Part shown: positions 43,501 to 51,405 of the stretch, in pieces
Layout of the letters: each line of letters starts with the position of its first letter
How positions within the stretch are numbered: position 1 is the first letter of the stretch
NCBI RefSeq assembly: GCF_014203355.1
Contig: NZ_JACHIR010000001.1
Coordinates: forward strand, 6,574,038 to 6,638,037
Length of the DNA: 64,000 nt
Source: Kutzneria kofuensis
GTDB lineage: Bacteria; Actinomycetota; Actinomycetes; Mycobacteriales; Pseudonocardiaceae
Direction: 5' to 3'
Translations under genes and position numbers: made by a program
The notes under the pieces: model-generated
Database searches by the model: none
What the model was told of the DNA's origin: nothing
Seen by the model: the letters and a program-made list of their open reading frames with translations, nothing else

Positions 43501-44450
43501 CCGGCCGGCGGATTCGAGCTGGCCGGCTCGATCTGGGAGCCCTCGTGCCACTCGTTGAACGAGGTCACCGAGACCCAGTCCGGCTTGCCGCCGATGGTCG
43601 GGTCGAGCGCGTTGTTCCACGTCTTGTCGTACTCGGCCCCGTTGTCGCGGTTGACGGTCGGCGTGCTGTTGCCGGGCACCGCGCGGTCGTCGATGTAGCC
43701 AGGGGCGACCGACGGGGCCCACACCATGCCGTGGTCGTGGCAGTACGCGCCGGCGTTGGCCCAGCCCGGCGCGGTGGCAGCGGCGATACCGTCGTAGGTG
43801 TACATGCCGTTGAAGTGCGCCACCTTGGACGTGTCGGTGGTCTGCGCGAGCACGATGTTGGCGCCGGTCACCGAGTCCAAATTGGACCAGTCGGTGATGT
43901 TCAGGCTGTCGAAGATGTAGAACGCCGGCTTGTTGCCGTGCGAGGGATCCCGGTAGAACGCCGGGCTGCCGCCGTAGCGGGAGTCGATGTAGTTGATGTC
44001 GGACGCGACCGAGGCGGCGGTCCGGTTGCCGTACGGCTCGATGTGCCAGGCCACCCGGATGCCGTGCCGCGCGGCGGCGGCCAGCACGCCGGCGGCCAGA
44101 CCGTCCTCATAGGACCCCTGGCCCCACCAGCTGTAGATGATGACGCCGGCGCCGGACCGGGCGATCCAGGTCATCTGCTGGTCCACCGCGCCGCTGAAGT
44201 CGCCCGAGTCGTACGGGCCGAGCGAGGGGTAGTAGTTGGCGCCGATGTCGTCGGGCGGGGTGTGCCCGCCCTGGTCCCAGTGCCGGTAGCTGCCGTTCAC
44301 GGTCGGGCTGCCGTACCAGGGGTAGTAGAACAGCTGGACCTTGTCGGAGAGTCCGGCTGCGTTGCGGGCCAGCGCCGTCGGGGCGTGGGCGGCGACCAGG
44401 GCGCCCACGAGCAGGGTCAGAACGGCGACCAGGCTTCTCAAGCTTCGCAT
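40557..44450 (-). CDS. Secreted GH99-CBM32-GH3-PA14 fusion glycosidase
   Basis: A 1297-residue secreted enzyme. A signal peptide (about 1-28, cleavage after PTALA) precedes a GH99 endo-alpha-mannosidase/mannanase-like domain (about 36-340): FYYPWYGSP, HIEPYGNRTAASV and SFNEWHEGSQIEPA, where Glu300 and Glu303 match the two GH99 catalytic Glu. A discoidin/CBM32 domain (about 358-496) and a Pro linker follow. GH3 starts near 505, with nucleophile Asp731 in FVTSDWGG and GLHLQDGPAG; a PA14 insert (about 925-1060) and a fibronectin-like end complete it. Two hydrolases in one chain suggest stepwise breakdown of an alpha-mannan or mixed glycan. The start is ATG 44450 (alternative 44462). The neighbouring GH3 and ROK genes support sugar-controlled expression. 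Confidence 0.93.
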   Translation of the reverse strand: MRSLRSLVAVLTLLVGALVAAHAPTALARNAAGLSDKVQLFYYPWYGSPTVNGSYRHWDQGGHTPPDDIGANYYPSLGPYDSGDFSGAVDQQMTWIARSGAGVIIYSWWGQGSYEDGLAAGVLAAAARHGIRVAWHIEPYGNRTAASVASDINYIDSRYGGSPAFYRDPSHGNKPAFYIFDSLNITDWSNLDSVTGANIVLAQTTDTSKVAHFNGMYTYDGIAAATAPGWANAGAYCHDHGMVWAPSVAPGYIDDRAVPGNSTPTVNRDNGAEYDKTWNNALDPTIGGKPDWVSVTSFNEWHEGSQIEPASSNPPAGRGYLTYSGAYGQTGTASSTAYLDRTKYWVDRFDPGSIGKSDVNLALGKAMSASASQGGFPPGNANDGNATSYWESANNAFPQWLQVDLGASNPVNSITLTLPPSTAWGARTQTLTVSGSNDGTNFSTLVGGNGYRFDPATGNTVSISLPGSAQRYLRLTFTGNTGWPAGQVSEFQVYGTPSAPPPPGSPEQRADALLAQMTTDAKLTMMHGGASCGYGACVDPIPRLGIPGLHLQDGPAGVADGAVGVTQLPAPVAGAATWDSALMKQYGGVIGAEEWGKGANLVLGPTINIVRDPRWGRAFESLGEDPYLAGQLGAADLQGIRAQGPMTQVKHYAVYNQETYRNTPQDNAIVSDRTEQEIYLPAFQAAVQQGQTDSVMCSYAEINGTFACENGQLLNTILRQQMGFSGFVTSDWGGTHSTIPSVTNGMDMEMDGSQYYGAPLTQAVASGQVSIATIDSRVRAILVAMFRAGLFDHSPTGTINSVVTNEAHASVARQVAQEGSVLLKNSSSVLPLGSGSIAVIGDDAGQNALTAGGGSAHVNAPHVVTPYQGIKARAGNASVTYSQGVAAPNGEIVDPSFFGNGLSATFYNGTGLSGPPILTRTDPNINFIWGTQSPTTGVPATNWSAKWTGTLTPPTTGTYTFSLTSDDGSRLFVNGQQVISNWADQPPTTKTGSISLTAGQPVSIEVDYFQDGGGSQLNLGWQIPNQDLLGQAVTAARAASTAVVFVSNAGSEGGDLQNIDLSADQNTLVSQVAAANPNTIVVVNSGSAVTMPWANSVRGIVENWFPGQEDGAAIASLLFGDTNFSGKLPVTFPNSLNDVPAHSGAQWPGQNGTVQYSEGVNVGYRWYDSQHVTPMFPFGFGLSYTTYGYSNLTVSTPDSSGAVQVGFDVTNTGSRAGTEVAQVYVGQPASTGEPPNSLRGFTRVTLNPGQSQHVSLTLDARSFQYWNNGWTKATGANTIRVGGSSRSLPLSGTVTIS

Positions 44451-44573
44451 GGCAGGGTCCATTCGGAAGCCGATGGGAGGAAGTGAACCGACCATAAGCT
44501 TCTGAACGGAAAGCTGCAATAGTTCGACTTCCCAACGCAAGATCTTGACACTGCCGCCTGTGGGCATGCGGGT

Positions 44574-44605
44574 GCCCCGCCCGGTCGACGCTGACCGGGC
44601 GGGGC
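44574..44605 (-). terminator. Stem-loop terminator of the large GH3 gene
   Basis: GCCCCGCCCGGTC (44574-44586) and GACCGGGCGGGGC (44593-44605) form a perfect 13-bp stem with a 6-nt loop, 13 nt past the stop of the minus-strand gene at 44619. The GH99-GH3 gene downstream therefore needs its own promoter. Confidence 0.8.
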
Positions 44606-44618
44606 GGTCTCGACGCCG

Positions 44619-47600
44619 TCAGCCGACGGCGATGGCGAACACGTGCAGCTTGGGCTGTCCCTGCGTGGCCACCGAGGTGACGTTGGGCAGGGTCACCACG
44701 GAGATCGTCTTGCCGGCCTGCAGCGGCACCGACGCGTAGTACATGTTGACCTTCTGTGTCTGCTGCCCGCCGCCGTTGTTCAGGTACGGCAGCGCCGCCA
44801 CCACGTCCTCGCCGGGGATCGACGGCGACTGCCACCAGTCGTTGAAGCCCAGTGCGAACTGCTGTGTGGTGCCGTCTGTATACAGAATGGTGCCGCCACC
44901 AGACGGTGTGCCGGAGTCACCGGTGCCGATGAAGCCCAGCTTGCTGCCCGATCCCGACAACAGCACCGACTGCCCGCCGGTGAGCACGTTGTCCGGCTGC
45001 CCGTTGCCGGAGTTCGGCCAGGTGAAGGTCAGGCCGTCGTGCTGCACGGAGCCGCCCGACGTGAGGCCGGCCGCGGCCAGCGCCTGCGCCGAGTAGCTCA
45101 GGCCGCCGCCGTCCAGATTGGCAGCCCCGGTGTTGTGGTCGTCGCTGATGCCGACGTTGTTGTACGCGGCGGAAAGCGACTGGTACGGCACCGACACCTG
45201 GCCGACATCCGTTCTGGTGCCGGCACTTGTGGTCGCCGTCGCGCCGAACGGGTACGACCCCGGCGCCGCCGAGGCCGGCGCGGTGATCTGCCAGGTCGTC
45301 TTCACGGTCTGGCCGCCGCCGACCGACGGGAAGGTGGCCGGCGAGGTCGCCGTCGCCGTCCAGCCGGCCGGCGCGGTGACCGACATCGTGACGTTGCTGA
45401 TCGCCGAGCTGCCACCGTTGGCGAACGTCGTCGTGGCGGTGATGCTGTTGCCGGCCTTGACGATCGGCGGGATGGACAGCGACAGCGAGTGCCCGACGAC
45501 GATCACCGCCGTGCCGGTGACGCCGTTGACCGTGACCTTGATCGTGGCGACACCGTCGCCCGCGGCGCGGACCAGGCCCTTGGCGTCGACCGTGGCCACC
45601 GCCGGATTGCTGGTGGCGTAGGTGACCTTGGCCTTGGACAGGTCCACGAAGGACTGGTCGTTGTTCACGGCCATGACGATGTCGTCGGCGGCCGCGTGCT
45701 GCTGGCCGGTGTCGTCGGCGATCCACTTGTTCTTGCCGGTCAGGTCGATCGTGTCGCCGGCCCGGTACACCACCGCGCCCGGCTGCACGGTGACGTAGGC
45801 GATCTTCGGCGTGATGGACCCGGTGACCGTGGTCTTCACGCTGCTCGCGACGTCACGGGAGTTCGACGCCACCTGGAACTGGTACACGCCGTCGTACACG
45901 GCCTGCTTCGCGCCGTCCCACTGGGACAGATCGGAGATCCTCACCGGAATGGTGATCTTCTGCGACTGCCCCGGCCTGAGCACGTCGGTCTTCTTGAAGC
46001 CGGCCAGCCGCTTGATCGGCAGCTCCACGTTCGGCACGGTGAACTGTTGCGCCGCATAGAGTTGCGCGACGGTGGCACCGGCCGTCCTGCCGGTGTTGGT
46101 CACGGTGAACGAGACGTTCACGGTGCCGTCGGCGCTGACCGTCGACTTGTCGATCGTCGCCGGCGAGTAGCCGAACGTCGAGTAGCTCAGCCCGTAGCCG
46201 AACGGGTAGCTGGGCGTGCCGGTGAAGTACTGGTAGGTCCGGCCCAGCCCGTCGGTGTCCTTCGGCGCCAACCCGTAGTCGTTCATCGGCGGCAGCTGAG
46301 AATCGTCCTTGTACCACGTGAAGTTGAGGTGGCCGCTCGGATTCTGCTTGCCGGTCAACACGTCCGCCAGCGCCGCGCCCTGCGCCTGTCCGTTGTAGCC
46401 GGAGAACAGGATCGCCGGGACGCTGCCCTGCACGTCGTCGAGCACGACCGGGCCGTCGGACTGCACGACCAGGGCGGTGTTCGGATTGCCCAGCGCCGAG
46501 ACCTGCGTGATCAGCGAGTGGTAGTTGCCGGGCAGGGCCAGCGTGCTGCGGTCATGGCCCTCGTTGGCCACGGAACCGTCCGTGCCGACGAAAACCACGA
46601 CCAGGTCGGCACTCCTGATGTCCGCCTGGGTCTGCGCGGACAGCGTGGCCGGGCCGGTCGAGCCGGTGGACGTGCCCGCGGCGTCGAAGACCACCTGAGC
46701 GCCGGGCAGCGCGGCCTTGATGCCGCCGACCGCCCCGACCTGCACGTTGGGCTGGCCGGAGTAGTTGCCGAGGGTGACCTTGTTGGCCATGTCGCCGAGC
46801 ACGACGACCTTGTGCGTCTTCGCGGCGTTCACCGGCAGCACGCTGTGGTCGTTCTTCAGCAGCACCAACGAGTTGTCGGCGACCTTCTGGGCCAGCTCCT
46901 GGTGCGCCGGGCTCTGGATGGTGTCCTTGGTGATCTTCGTGTACGGCACGCTGCCGACCGGGTCGAACTCGCCGGTTTCCATCCGGATGGTGAACACCGG
47001 CACCAGCGCGGCGTCCAGCACGCCCTCGCTGAGCACGCCGGCGTTGATCGCCTCCTGGATGTTGGGCAGCGTGTTCTCCTCGCCCGGGCAGTTCAGCGCC
47101 GTGCCGGCGCGCAGCGCGTACGCCTGGCCGCCGGCCGGGCCGGAAACCTTCTGGCCGGTCGCGGTGTTCGTCCAGGTGGCGCCGACGTCCTTGCCGTCGG
47201 TGGTCCAGCCGGGCGGCGCCCAGTTGTGCCCGCCGTTGGGCTGCCGGTAGGTCGTGCCCACCGCGCCGCAGTCGGAGGTGATGTAGCCGCCGAAGCCGTA
47301 CGTCCGCTGGGCCAAGGCGTTCGTGGTGTACGTGTCGGCCACCGACGGCGTGCCGTTGATCGCGTTGTACGAGGTCATCAGGCCGGCCACGTGCGCGTCC
47401 TCGATCAGGTCGCGGAACTGCGCCGTGTAGTAGTCCCGGATGTCGGCGTCGCTGGCGTCCGAGCTGATGCCGGTGCGGTTGAGCTCCACGTCGTTGAGGG
47501 CGTAGTGCTTCGCGGTCGCCGCGACCTTCAGGTACTTGTTGGCGGCCGTGCCGTCCGGCTTGTTGCCCTGGTAGCCGTTGACGAACGCGCCGGCGATCTG

Positions 47601-48167
47601 CCCGACCAGGTAGGGGTCCTCGCCGAACGCCTCGTCGGTGCGGCCCCAGCGCGGGTCGCGGTCCATGTTGACGGTCGGGGCCCAGTAGGTCAGCGAGCCG
47701 TAGTTGTTGACGTCCGGGCCGATGTTGTTCGGGCTGACGCCCCACAGCGACTTGTCCAGGAAGCCGCGGATCTCGTCGGAGACCGCGGTCGTCTCCTGGT
47801 ACACCAGGTCCGGGTCCCAGGCCATGCTCGACGCGAAGTTGGTCGGGAAGCTGGTGGCGTGCACCTGGTCCGGCGGGGTGTTGGGGTTGGTGGACGCGCC
47901 GAGCCGGTTGATGCCGTGCTGGCCCTCGCTCCAGTACGTGTACTGCTGCACCCCGAGTCTGGGGATGGCGGGCCCGCTGTTGGTGGAGAGCTGGCGGACC
48001 TTCTCCTCCAGCGTCATCCGGGACACCAGGTCGGCCGCGCGCTCGGCGAACGAGTAGTGGGTGTCCTTGTAGATCGGAACGGGATCGGTGGCAGCCGCGC
48101 TGCCACTGGTCAGGGCGAGGGCGCAGACCACCGCGCACGCCGAGGCCACAGTCGCCGTTATCCGCAT
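44619..48167 (-). CDS. Secreted GH3 glycosidase with Big_2 and NEW3-type domains
   Basis: A 1182-residue secreted enzyme. Signal peptide about 1-26 (ending GSAAA). The GH3 N-domain (about 40-370) contains DRDPRWGRTDEAFGEDP, KHYALNDVE and nucleophile Asp299 in YITSDCGAV, the form typical of beta-xylosidase/alpha-arabinosidase-like GH3. The GH3 C-domain and fibronectin-like part follow (to about 745), then a bacterial Ig-like Big_2 repeat (TYATSNPAVATVDAKGLVRA), a NEW3-type domain (APAGWTATATSPATFPSVGG) and an unassigned C-terminal beta-rich domain. ATG 48167 has GGAGG upstream. Divergent from the ROK gene. Substrate uncertain: xylan, arabinan or another beta-glycan. Confidence 0.92.
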   Translation of the reverse strand: MRITATVASACAVVCALALTSGSAAATDPVPIYKDTHYSFAERAADLVSRMTLEEKVRQLSTNSGPAIPRLGVQQYTYWSEGQHGINRLGASTNPNTPPDQVHATSFPTNFASSMAWDPDLVYQETTAVSDEIRGFLDKSLWGVSPNNIGPDVNNYGSLTYWAPTVNMDRDPRWGRTDEAFGEDPYLVGQIAGAFVNGYQGNKPDGTAANKYLKVAATAKHYALNDVELNRTGISSDASDADIRDYYTAQFRDLIEDAHVAGLMTSYNAINGTPSVADTYTTNALAQRTYGFGGYITSDCGAVGTTYRQPNGGHNWAPPGWTTDGKDVGATWTNTATGQKVSGPAGGQAYALRAGTALNCPGEENTLPNIQEAINAGVLSEGVLDAALVPVFTIRMETGEFDPVGSVPYTKITKDTIQSPAHQELAQKVADNSLVLLKNDHSVLPVNAAKTHKVVVLGDMANKVTLGNYSGQPNVQVGAVGGIKAALPGAQVVFDAAGTSTGSTGPATLSAQTQADIRSADLVVVFVGTDGSVANEGHDRSTLALPGNYHSLITQVSALGNPNTALVVQSDGPVVLDDVQGSVPAILFSGYNGQAQGAALADVLTGKQNPSGHLNFTWYKDDSQLPPMNDYGLAPKDTDGLGRTYQYFTGTPSYPFGYGLSYSTFGYSPATIDKSTVSADGTVNVSFTVTNTGRTAGATVAQLYAAQQFTVPNVELPIKRLAGFKKTDVLRPGQSQKITIPVRISDLSQWDGAKQAVYDGVYQFQVASNSRDVASSVKTTVTGSITPKIAYVTVQPGAVVYRAGDTIDLTGKNKWIADDTGQQHAAADDIVMAVNNDQSFVDLSKAKVTYATSNPAVATVDAKGLVRAAGDGVATIKVTVNGVTGTAVIVVGHSLSLSIPPIVKAGNSITATTTFANGGSSAISNVTMSVTAPAGWTATATSPATFPSVGGGQTVKTTWQITAPASAAPGSYPFGATATTSAGTRTDVGQVSVPYQSLSAAYNNVGISDDHNTGAANLDGGGLSYSAQALAAAGLTSGGSVQHDGLTFTWPNSGNGQPDNVLTGGQSVLLSGSGSKLGFIGTGDSGTPSGGGTILYTDGTTQQFALGFNDWWQSPSIPGEDVVAALPYLNNGGGQQTQKVNMYYASVPLQAGKTISVVTLPNVTSVATQGQPKLHVFAIAVG

Positions 48168-48288
48168 GACTTGGCTGCCTCCGTCGTTGGAGAAGCGCTG
48201 GTGCGGGGCTGGCGGCGAGGCCACTATGGCTGGTTTTAGCCCAAAATGGCGCCCCGGTGGGACTATGGTGCTCAGGATTGTCCGGTAG

Positions 48289-48313
48289 TTGACCTAAGTC
48301 AAGGTGTTACCGT
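48289..48313 (+). promoter_or_regulatory. ROK promoter/operator candidate
   Basis: The palindrome TTGACCTAAGTCAA (48289-48302) is followed by a -10-like TACCGT (48308-48313) six nt before the ROK ATG at 48320. It sits between the divergent ROK and GH3 genes and is a good candidate for ROK autoregulation and glycosidase control. Confidence 0.55.
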
Positions 48314-48319
48314 GACCGC

Positions 48320-49504
48320 ATGTCGCAGGCTCCGCTCAACCTGAGGGAAGAGGGCCGGCTGCGGGTGCTGCAGGCCCTGCACCGCACCGGGCACAGCAGT
48401 CGAGTGGAGCTGGTCCGGCGGACCGGGCTGTCCAAGGCGACCGTGTCCACGTTGGTCGCGGACCTGATGTCGGCCGGGCTGGTGCGCGAGGACGACGAGC
48501 CGCCGGGCGAGACCCGCCGGACGGGCCGGCCGGCGCAGGGCCTGTCGCTGGTGCCGACCGCGGCGTACGCACTGGGTGCGGACATCGGCCACCAGCACGT
48601 CCGAGTGGTGCTGTGCGACCTGCTCGGCACGCCGCTGTGGGACCGGTTCGTGGTCAAGGAGGTGGACCGGGAGCCGGCGCAGACCCTGGACCTGGTCGCC
48701 GACCTCGTGGCGCAGGCGTTGCTGGACAACGACATTCCCGTCGAACGGGTGCTCGGCATCGGCACCGGCATCGCGTCGCCGGTGGAGCGCAGCGGCGAGC
48801 TGGGCCGGTCGATGATCATGTCGGCGTGGGCGGGGCTGCGGCCGGCGTGGGAGCTGGAGCGGCGCACCGGGCTGGCCGGCATGGTCACCAACGACGCCAA
48901 CGCCGGCGCGCTGGCCGAGCGGCTCTACGGCGTCGCCCGCGACACCGGGGACATGGTGTACGTGCGGCTGTCCGCCGGCATCGGCGCGGGCATTGTCGTT
49001 GACGGACAACTGATGCTCGGCGCCCGCGGCCTGGCCGGCGAGGTCGGGCACCTGCTGGCCGAGCCGGGTGGGCGGATCTGCCGCTGCGGCAACCGGGGCT
49101 GTCTGGAGACGGTCGCCAGCCCGGTGGCGGTCGCGGAGTTGTTGGCCCGCAGCTGGGGCGAGCCCGTGACGCCGCTCGACCTGCCGCGGCTGGTCGCCGA
49201 GGGCAACCCGGGGGCGTCCCGGGCCATCGAGGACGCCGGTGAGGCCGTCGGCCGCGTGCTGGCCTCCGTCGTGACACTCGTGGACCCGGAACTCGTTGTG
49301 GTGGGCGGAGATCTGGCCGCCGCCGGTGAGCTGATCCTGGCCCCCGTCCGGTGGAACATCCGCAAGCACGCGCTGTCGCTGGGCGCGCGACAGGTGGCCG
49401 TGGTGGCCGGTGAGCTGGGGGATCGGGCGGAGGTGCGGGGCGCGGCCGGCATCGTGCTGTCGAACGCGCCCCGCCTGCTCGCGACCGCCGCCAGCGCCGC
49501 CTGA
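48320..49504 (+). CDS. ROK-family transcriptional repressor
   Basis: A 394-residue sugar-responsive repressor. N-terminal winged helix (RLRVLQALHRTGHSSRVELV, RRTGLSKATVSTLVADLMSA) and a C-terminal ROK domain with ALGADIGHQHVRVVLCDLLG, GLAGEVGHLL and the zinc motif CRCGNRGCLE. Such NagC/XylR-type proteins bind a sugar or sugar phosphate and leave DNA. It is divergent from the GH3 gene and near the GH99-GH3 and ThuA genes, so it likely controls the glycan locus. Probably leaderless. Confidence 0.92.
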   Translation: MSQAPLNLREEGRLRVLQALHRTGHSSRVELVRRTGLSKATVSTLVADLMSAGLVREDDEPPGETRRTGRPAQGLSLVPTAAYALGADIGHQHVRVVLCDLLGTPLWDRFVVKEVDREPAQTLDLVADLVAQALLDNDIPVERVLGIGTGIASPVERSGELGRSMIMSAWAGLRPAWELERRTGLAGMVTNDANAGALAERLYGVARDTGDMVYVRLSAGIGAGIVVDGQLMLGARGLAGEVGHLLAEPGGRICRCGNRGCLETVASPVAVAELLARSWGEPVTPLDLPRLVAEGNPGASRAIEDAGEAVGRVLASVVTLVDPELVVVGGDLAAAGELILAPVRWNIRKHALSLGARQVAVVAGELGDRAEVRGAAGIVLSNAPRLLATAASAA

Positions 49505-49510
49505 ACGACA

Positions 49511-49544
49511 AAGGCGCGGCCGGCTGTGCCGCCGACCGCGCCTT
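49511..49544. terminator. Bidirectional stem-loop terminator between ROK and ThuA genes
   Basis: AAGGCGCGG (49511-49519) and CCGCGCCTT (49536-49544) form a perfect 9-bp stem between the two convergent genes. Confidence 0.65.
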
Positions 49545-49584
49545 GCCCGACAACCGCCGTCGTGGACCGGGCGGTGGTCTCAGC

Positions 49585-50853
49585 TCAGGACTGCTGCTGC
49601 AACCTGAAGGACTGCGACGCGACCCCCGTGCAGGTGGCCTGCGTCAGCTGCGTGCCGTCGCCGGAACCGGACGCCGTCAGGCATTTCTGGGTGCTCATGC
49701 TGGTGAAGTGCCAGTAGCCGCCGGCTTCCTGGACCGCCTGCCACTGCTGGTTGGTGCCGCCACCGTAGGCCCAGAGCTGGATGCCGGCGCCGTCGGCGGT
49801 GGACCGGCCGGACACGTCCCACGACTCCGCGGTGTTGCCGCGGTTGTTCACCCGCAGGTACGGACCGTTGGTCCACTGGAACTGGAACTGCTGCGCGTTG
49901 GTGTTGTTGCAGCTGTACTGCTGGATCACCGTGCCGTTCGCGGTGCCGGCGCCGCGGGCGTCGACGCACTTGTTGTTGCCCTTGTTGATCACGCTGAAAT
50001 AGCCGCCCGGATTGATCTGGTCAGTGGGGGCGTCCGTCGGCGTGCCGCCGCCGAGCCAGAGCAGGCCGTCGATGATGAACTTGTCCTGGACCGGGTCCGC
50101 GAAAGTGGACGACAGTGGCGTCTTCGTCGTGTAGTTCATCGCGTCGTGGCCGAAATTGGCGTACAGCATCTTGTAGCTCTTGTTCGTCCACAGGATGGGG
50201 TAGTAGCCGCTGTACCAGGACTGGTTCGGGTCGGTGCCGACCGGGAAGCTCGACGCGTCGACCGAGGCCAGGACCTGGATGTTCGGGTTCTGCCTGAGGT
50301 CGTTCTGCCAGCTGTACCATTCGCTGACGCCGGCCGTCCACGTCGTCGGCAGACGCCGCGTCGCCGCGTGCGCCGAATCCGTGTGCAGAATTGCCGTGGT
50401 CGGGAACCACGTGTTGTTGCGGAAGGTTCCGGTGCCCATGAACGTGTTGTTGAACCACGGCCAGTTGCTGCCGGAGTCGTTGTACGCGGACACGTGCCAA
50501 CCGAAGTAGGCGCCGCCGTTCTGCATATAGTTCTGGAATCCCTGTTGTTGGGCGGGATCGCCGGGAACATTGTCGAGGAACATGACGACATTGGCGGTCG
50601 CGGTGGTCAGGTTGTTCAGCAGCGACCAGTTGTTCGTCTGGGTGTACTGGAAGTTGTACTGCGCCGCGACCTGGGGGAACCAGATCGCCGCCTCCTTCTC
50701 GAAGGCGATGTGCGCGTCGTCGTACGTGCCGCTGTAGAAGGCCAACACCTTGAACTGCGGCGCCTGCGGCGCTGCGGGTGTGTTGGCCGCCGTGGACAAC
50801 AACAGCAGCATGGACAGCACGGCGATGACCGCGCGCGAGAGTCTCGATTTCAC
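49585..50853 (-). CDS. Secreted ThuA-domain protein with a ricin-type CBM13
   Basis: A 422-residue secreted protein. Signal peptide about 1-30, then a ThuA (trehalose-utilisation, glutamine-amidotransferase-like) domain: VLAFYSGTYDDAHIAFEKEA, NNWSLLNNL, AYFGWHVSAY and MLYANFGHDAMNY. A C-terminal ricin B/CBM13 lectin domain has NKGNNKCVDARGAG, QQFQFQW and NQQWQAVQ. ThuA-ricin proteins are common in actinobacterial carbohydrate loci; the enzymatic activity is not settled. The ricin domain suggests glycan binding. GTG 50853 is the preferred start. A palindrome CTAATTAG lies upstream near 50965. Confidence 0.9.
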   Translation of the reverse strand: MKSRLSRAVIAVLSMLLLLSTAANTPAAPQAPQFKVLAFYSGTYDDAHIAFEKEAAIWFPQVAAQYNFQYTQTNNWSLLNNLTTATANVVMFLDNVPGDPAQQQGFQNYMQNGGAYFGWHVSAYNDSGSNWPWFNNTFMGTGTFRNNTWFPTTAILHTDSAHAATRRLPTTWTAGVSEWYSWQNDLRQNPNIQVLASVDASSFPVGTDPNQSWYSGYYPILWTNKSYKMLYANFGHDAMNYTTKTPLSSTFADPVQDKFIIDGLLWLGGGTPTDAPTDQINPGGYFSVINKGNNKCVDARGAGTANGTVIQQYSCNNTNAQQFQFQWTNGPYLRVNNRGNTAESWDVSGRSTADGAGIQLWAYGGGTNQQWQAVQEAGGYWHFTSMSTQKCLTASGSGDGTQLTQATCTGVASQSFRLQQQS

Positions 50854-51105
50854 CTTGACTGGACCCTTCCGTTCAGGGCGACGGGTAAGGGGCCGTCCGA
50901 GCTGGCGGTCTACGGAGCGACGTGCAGCCAAGGAAGCATAAATCCCACACTTAGTTCAAGACTCTAATTAGGGGAGTGGGTACATTCGGCGCAACGGTCA
51001 CGGACACTGCGCCTTTCGGTCCCGTAAGCGCTCCTGTCCCGATCGGGAAATGGTGTTCGTGGCGGTCTGAGTTCTGTGGCGGCACTCAGCGGAGAATATG
51101 CGGAA

Positions 51106-51374
51106 TCAGGTCAGCGCGAGTGTGACCACCAGCGCCGCCAAACCGCCGGTCGTGGTCAGCGTGCGCACGTTGTTCCTGCGCACCCAGCGCTCCTCGAACG
51201 CCCGCCACGCTGTCGCCGGTGCCGCCGGCTCCGCCTTGTCCAGAGCGATGTTCAGCGGGATGTTGACCCGGAAGGTGATCACCAGGCTGGCGCCGAACAG
51301 GATCAGGCCGAGCGCCTCGCCGCGCCCAGTCCGGTCGCCGTCGTCGCCAGCACCAGCACGATTTGTCCGAACAT
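51106..51374 (-). pseudogene. DUF1772 membrane protein, internally deleted
   Basis: From ATG 51374 the frame reads MFGQIVLVLATTATGLGA, the usual DUF1772 N-terminal helix, then stops early after ARRSA. In another frame the family C-terminus is intact: GEALGLILFGASLVITFRVN, IPLNIALDKAEP and AFEERWVRRNNVRTL, ending at 51106. Roughly 60-70 central residues are missing, with loss of frame. This is a degraded gene of the anthrone-oxygenase-like/DUF1772 family. Confidence 0.8.
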
Positions 51375-51405
51375 CCCGGGAGTCAAGACCCGCCCCGGCG
51401 TTCGG

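Noticed and set aside
40938-44486. 1182-codon plus-strand open frame opposite the GH99-GH3 gene
   Set aside because: It is an antisense shadow of a gene with signal peptide and catalytic motifs; high GC removes stops in that frame and it shows no domain.
44643-48239. 1198-codon plus-strand open frame opposite the large GH3 gene
   Set aside because: Same reason: composition rich in Arg/Val/Gly with no recognisable domain, opposite a clear GH3 enzyme.
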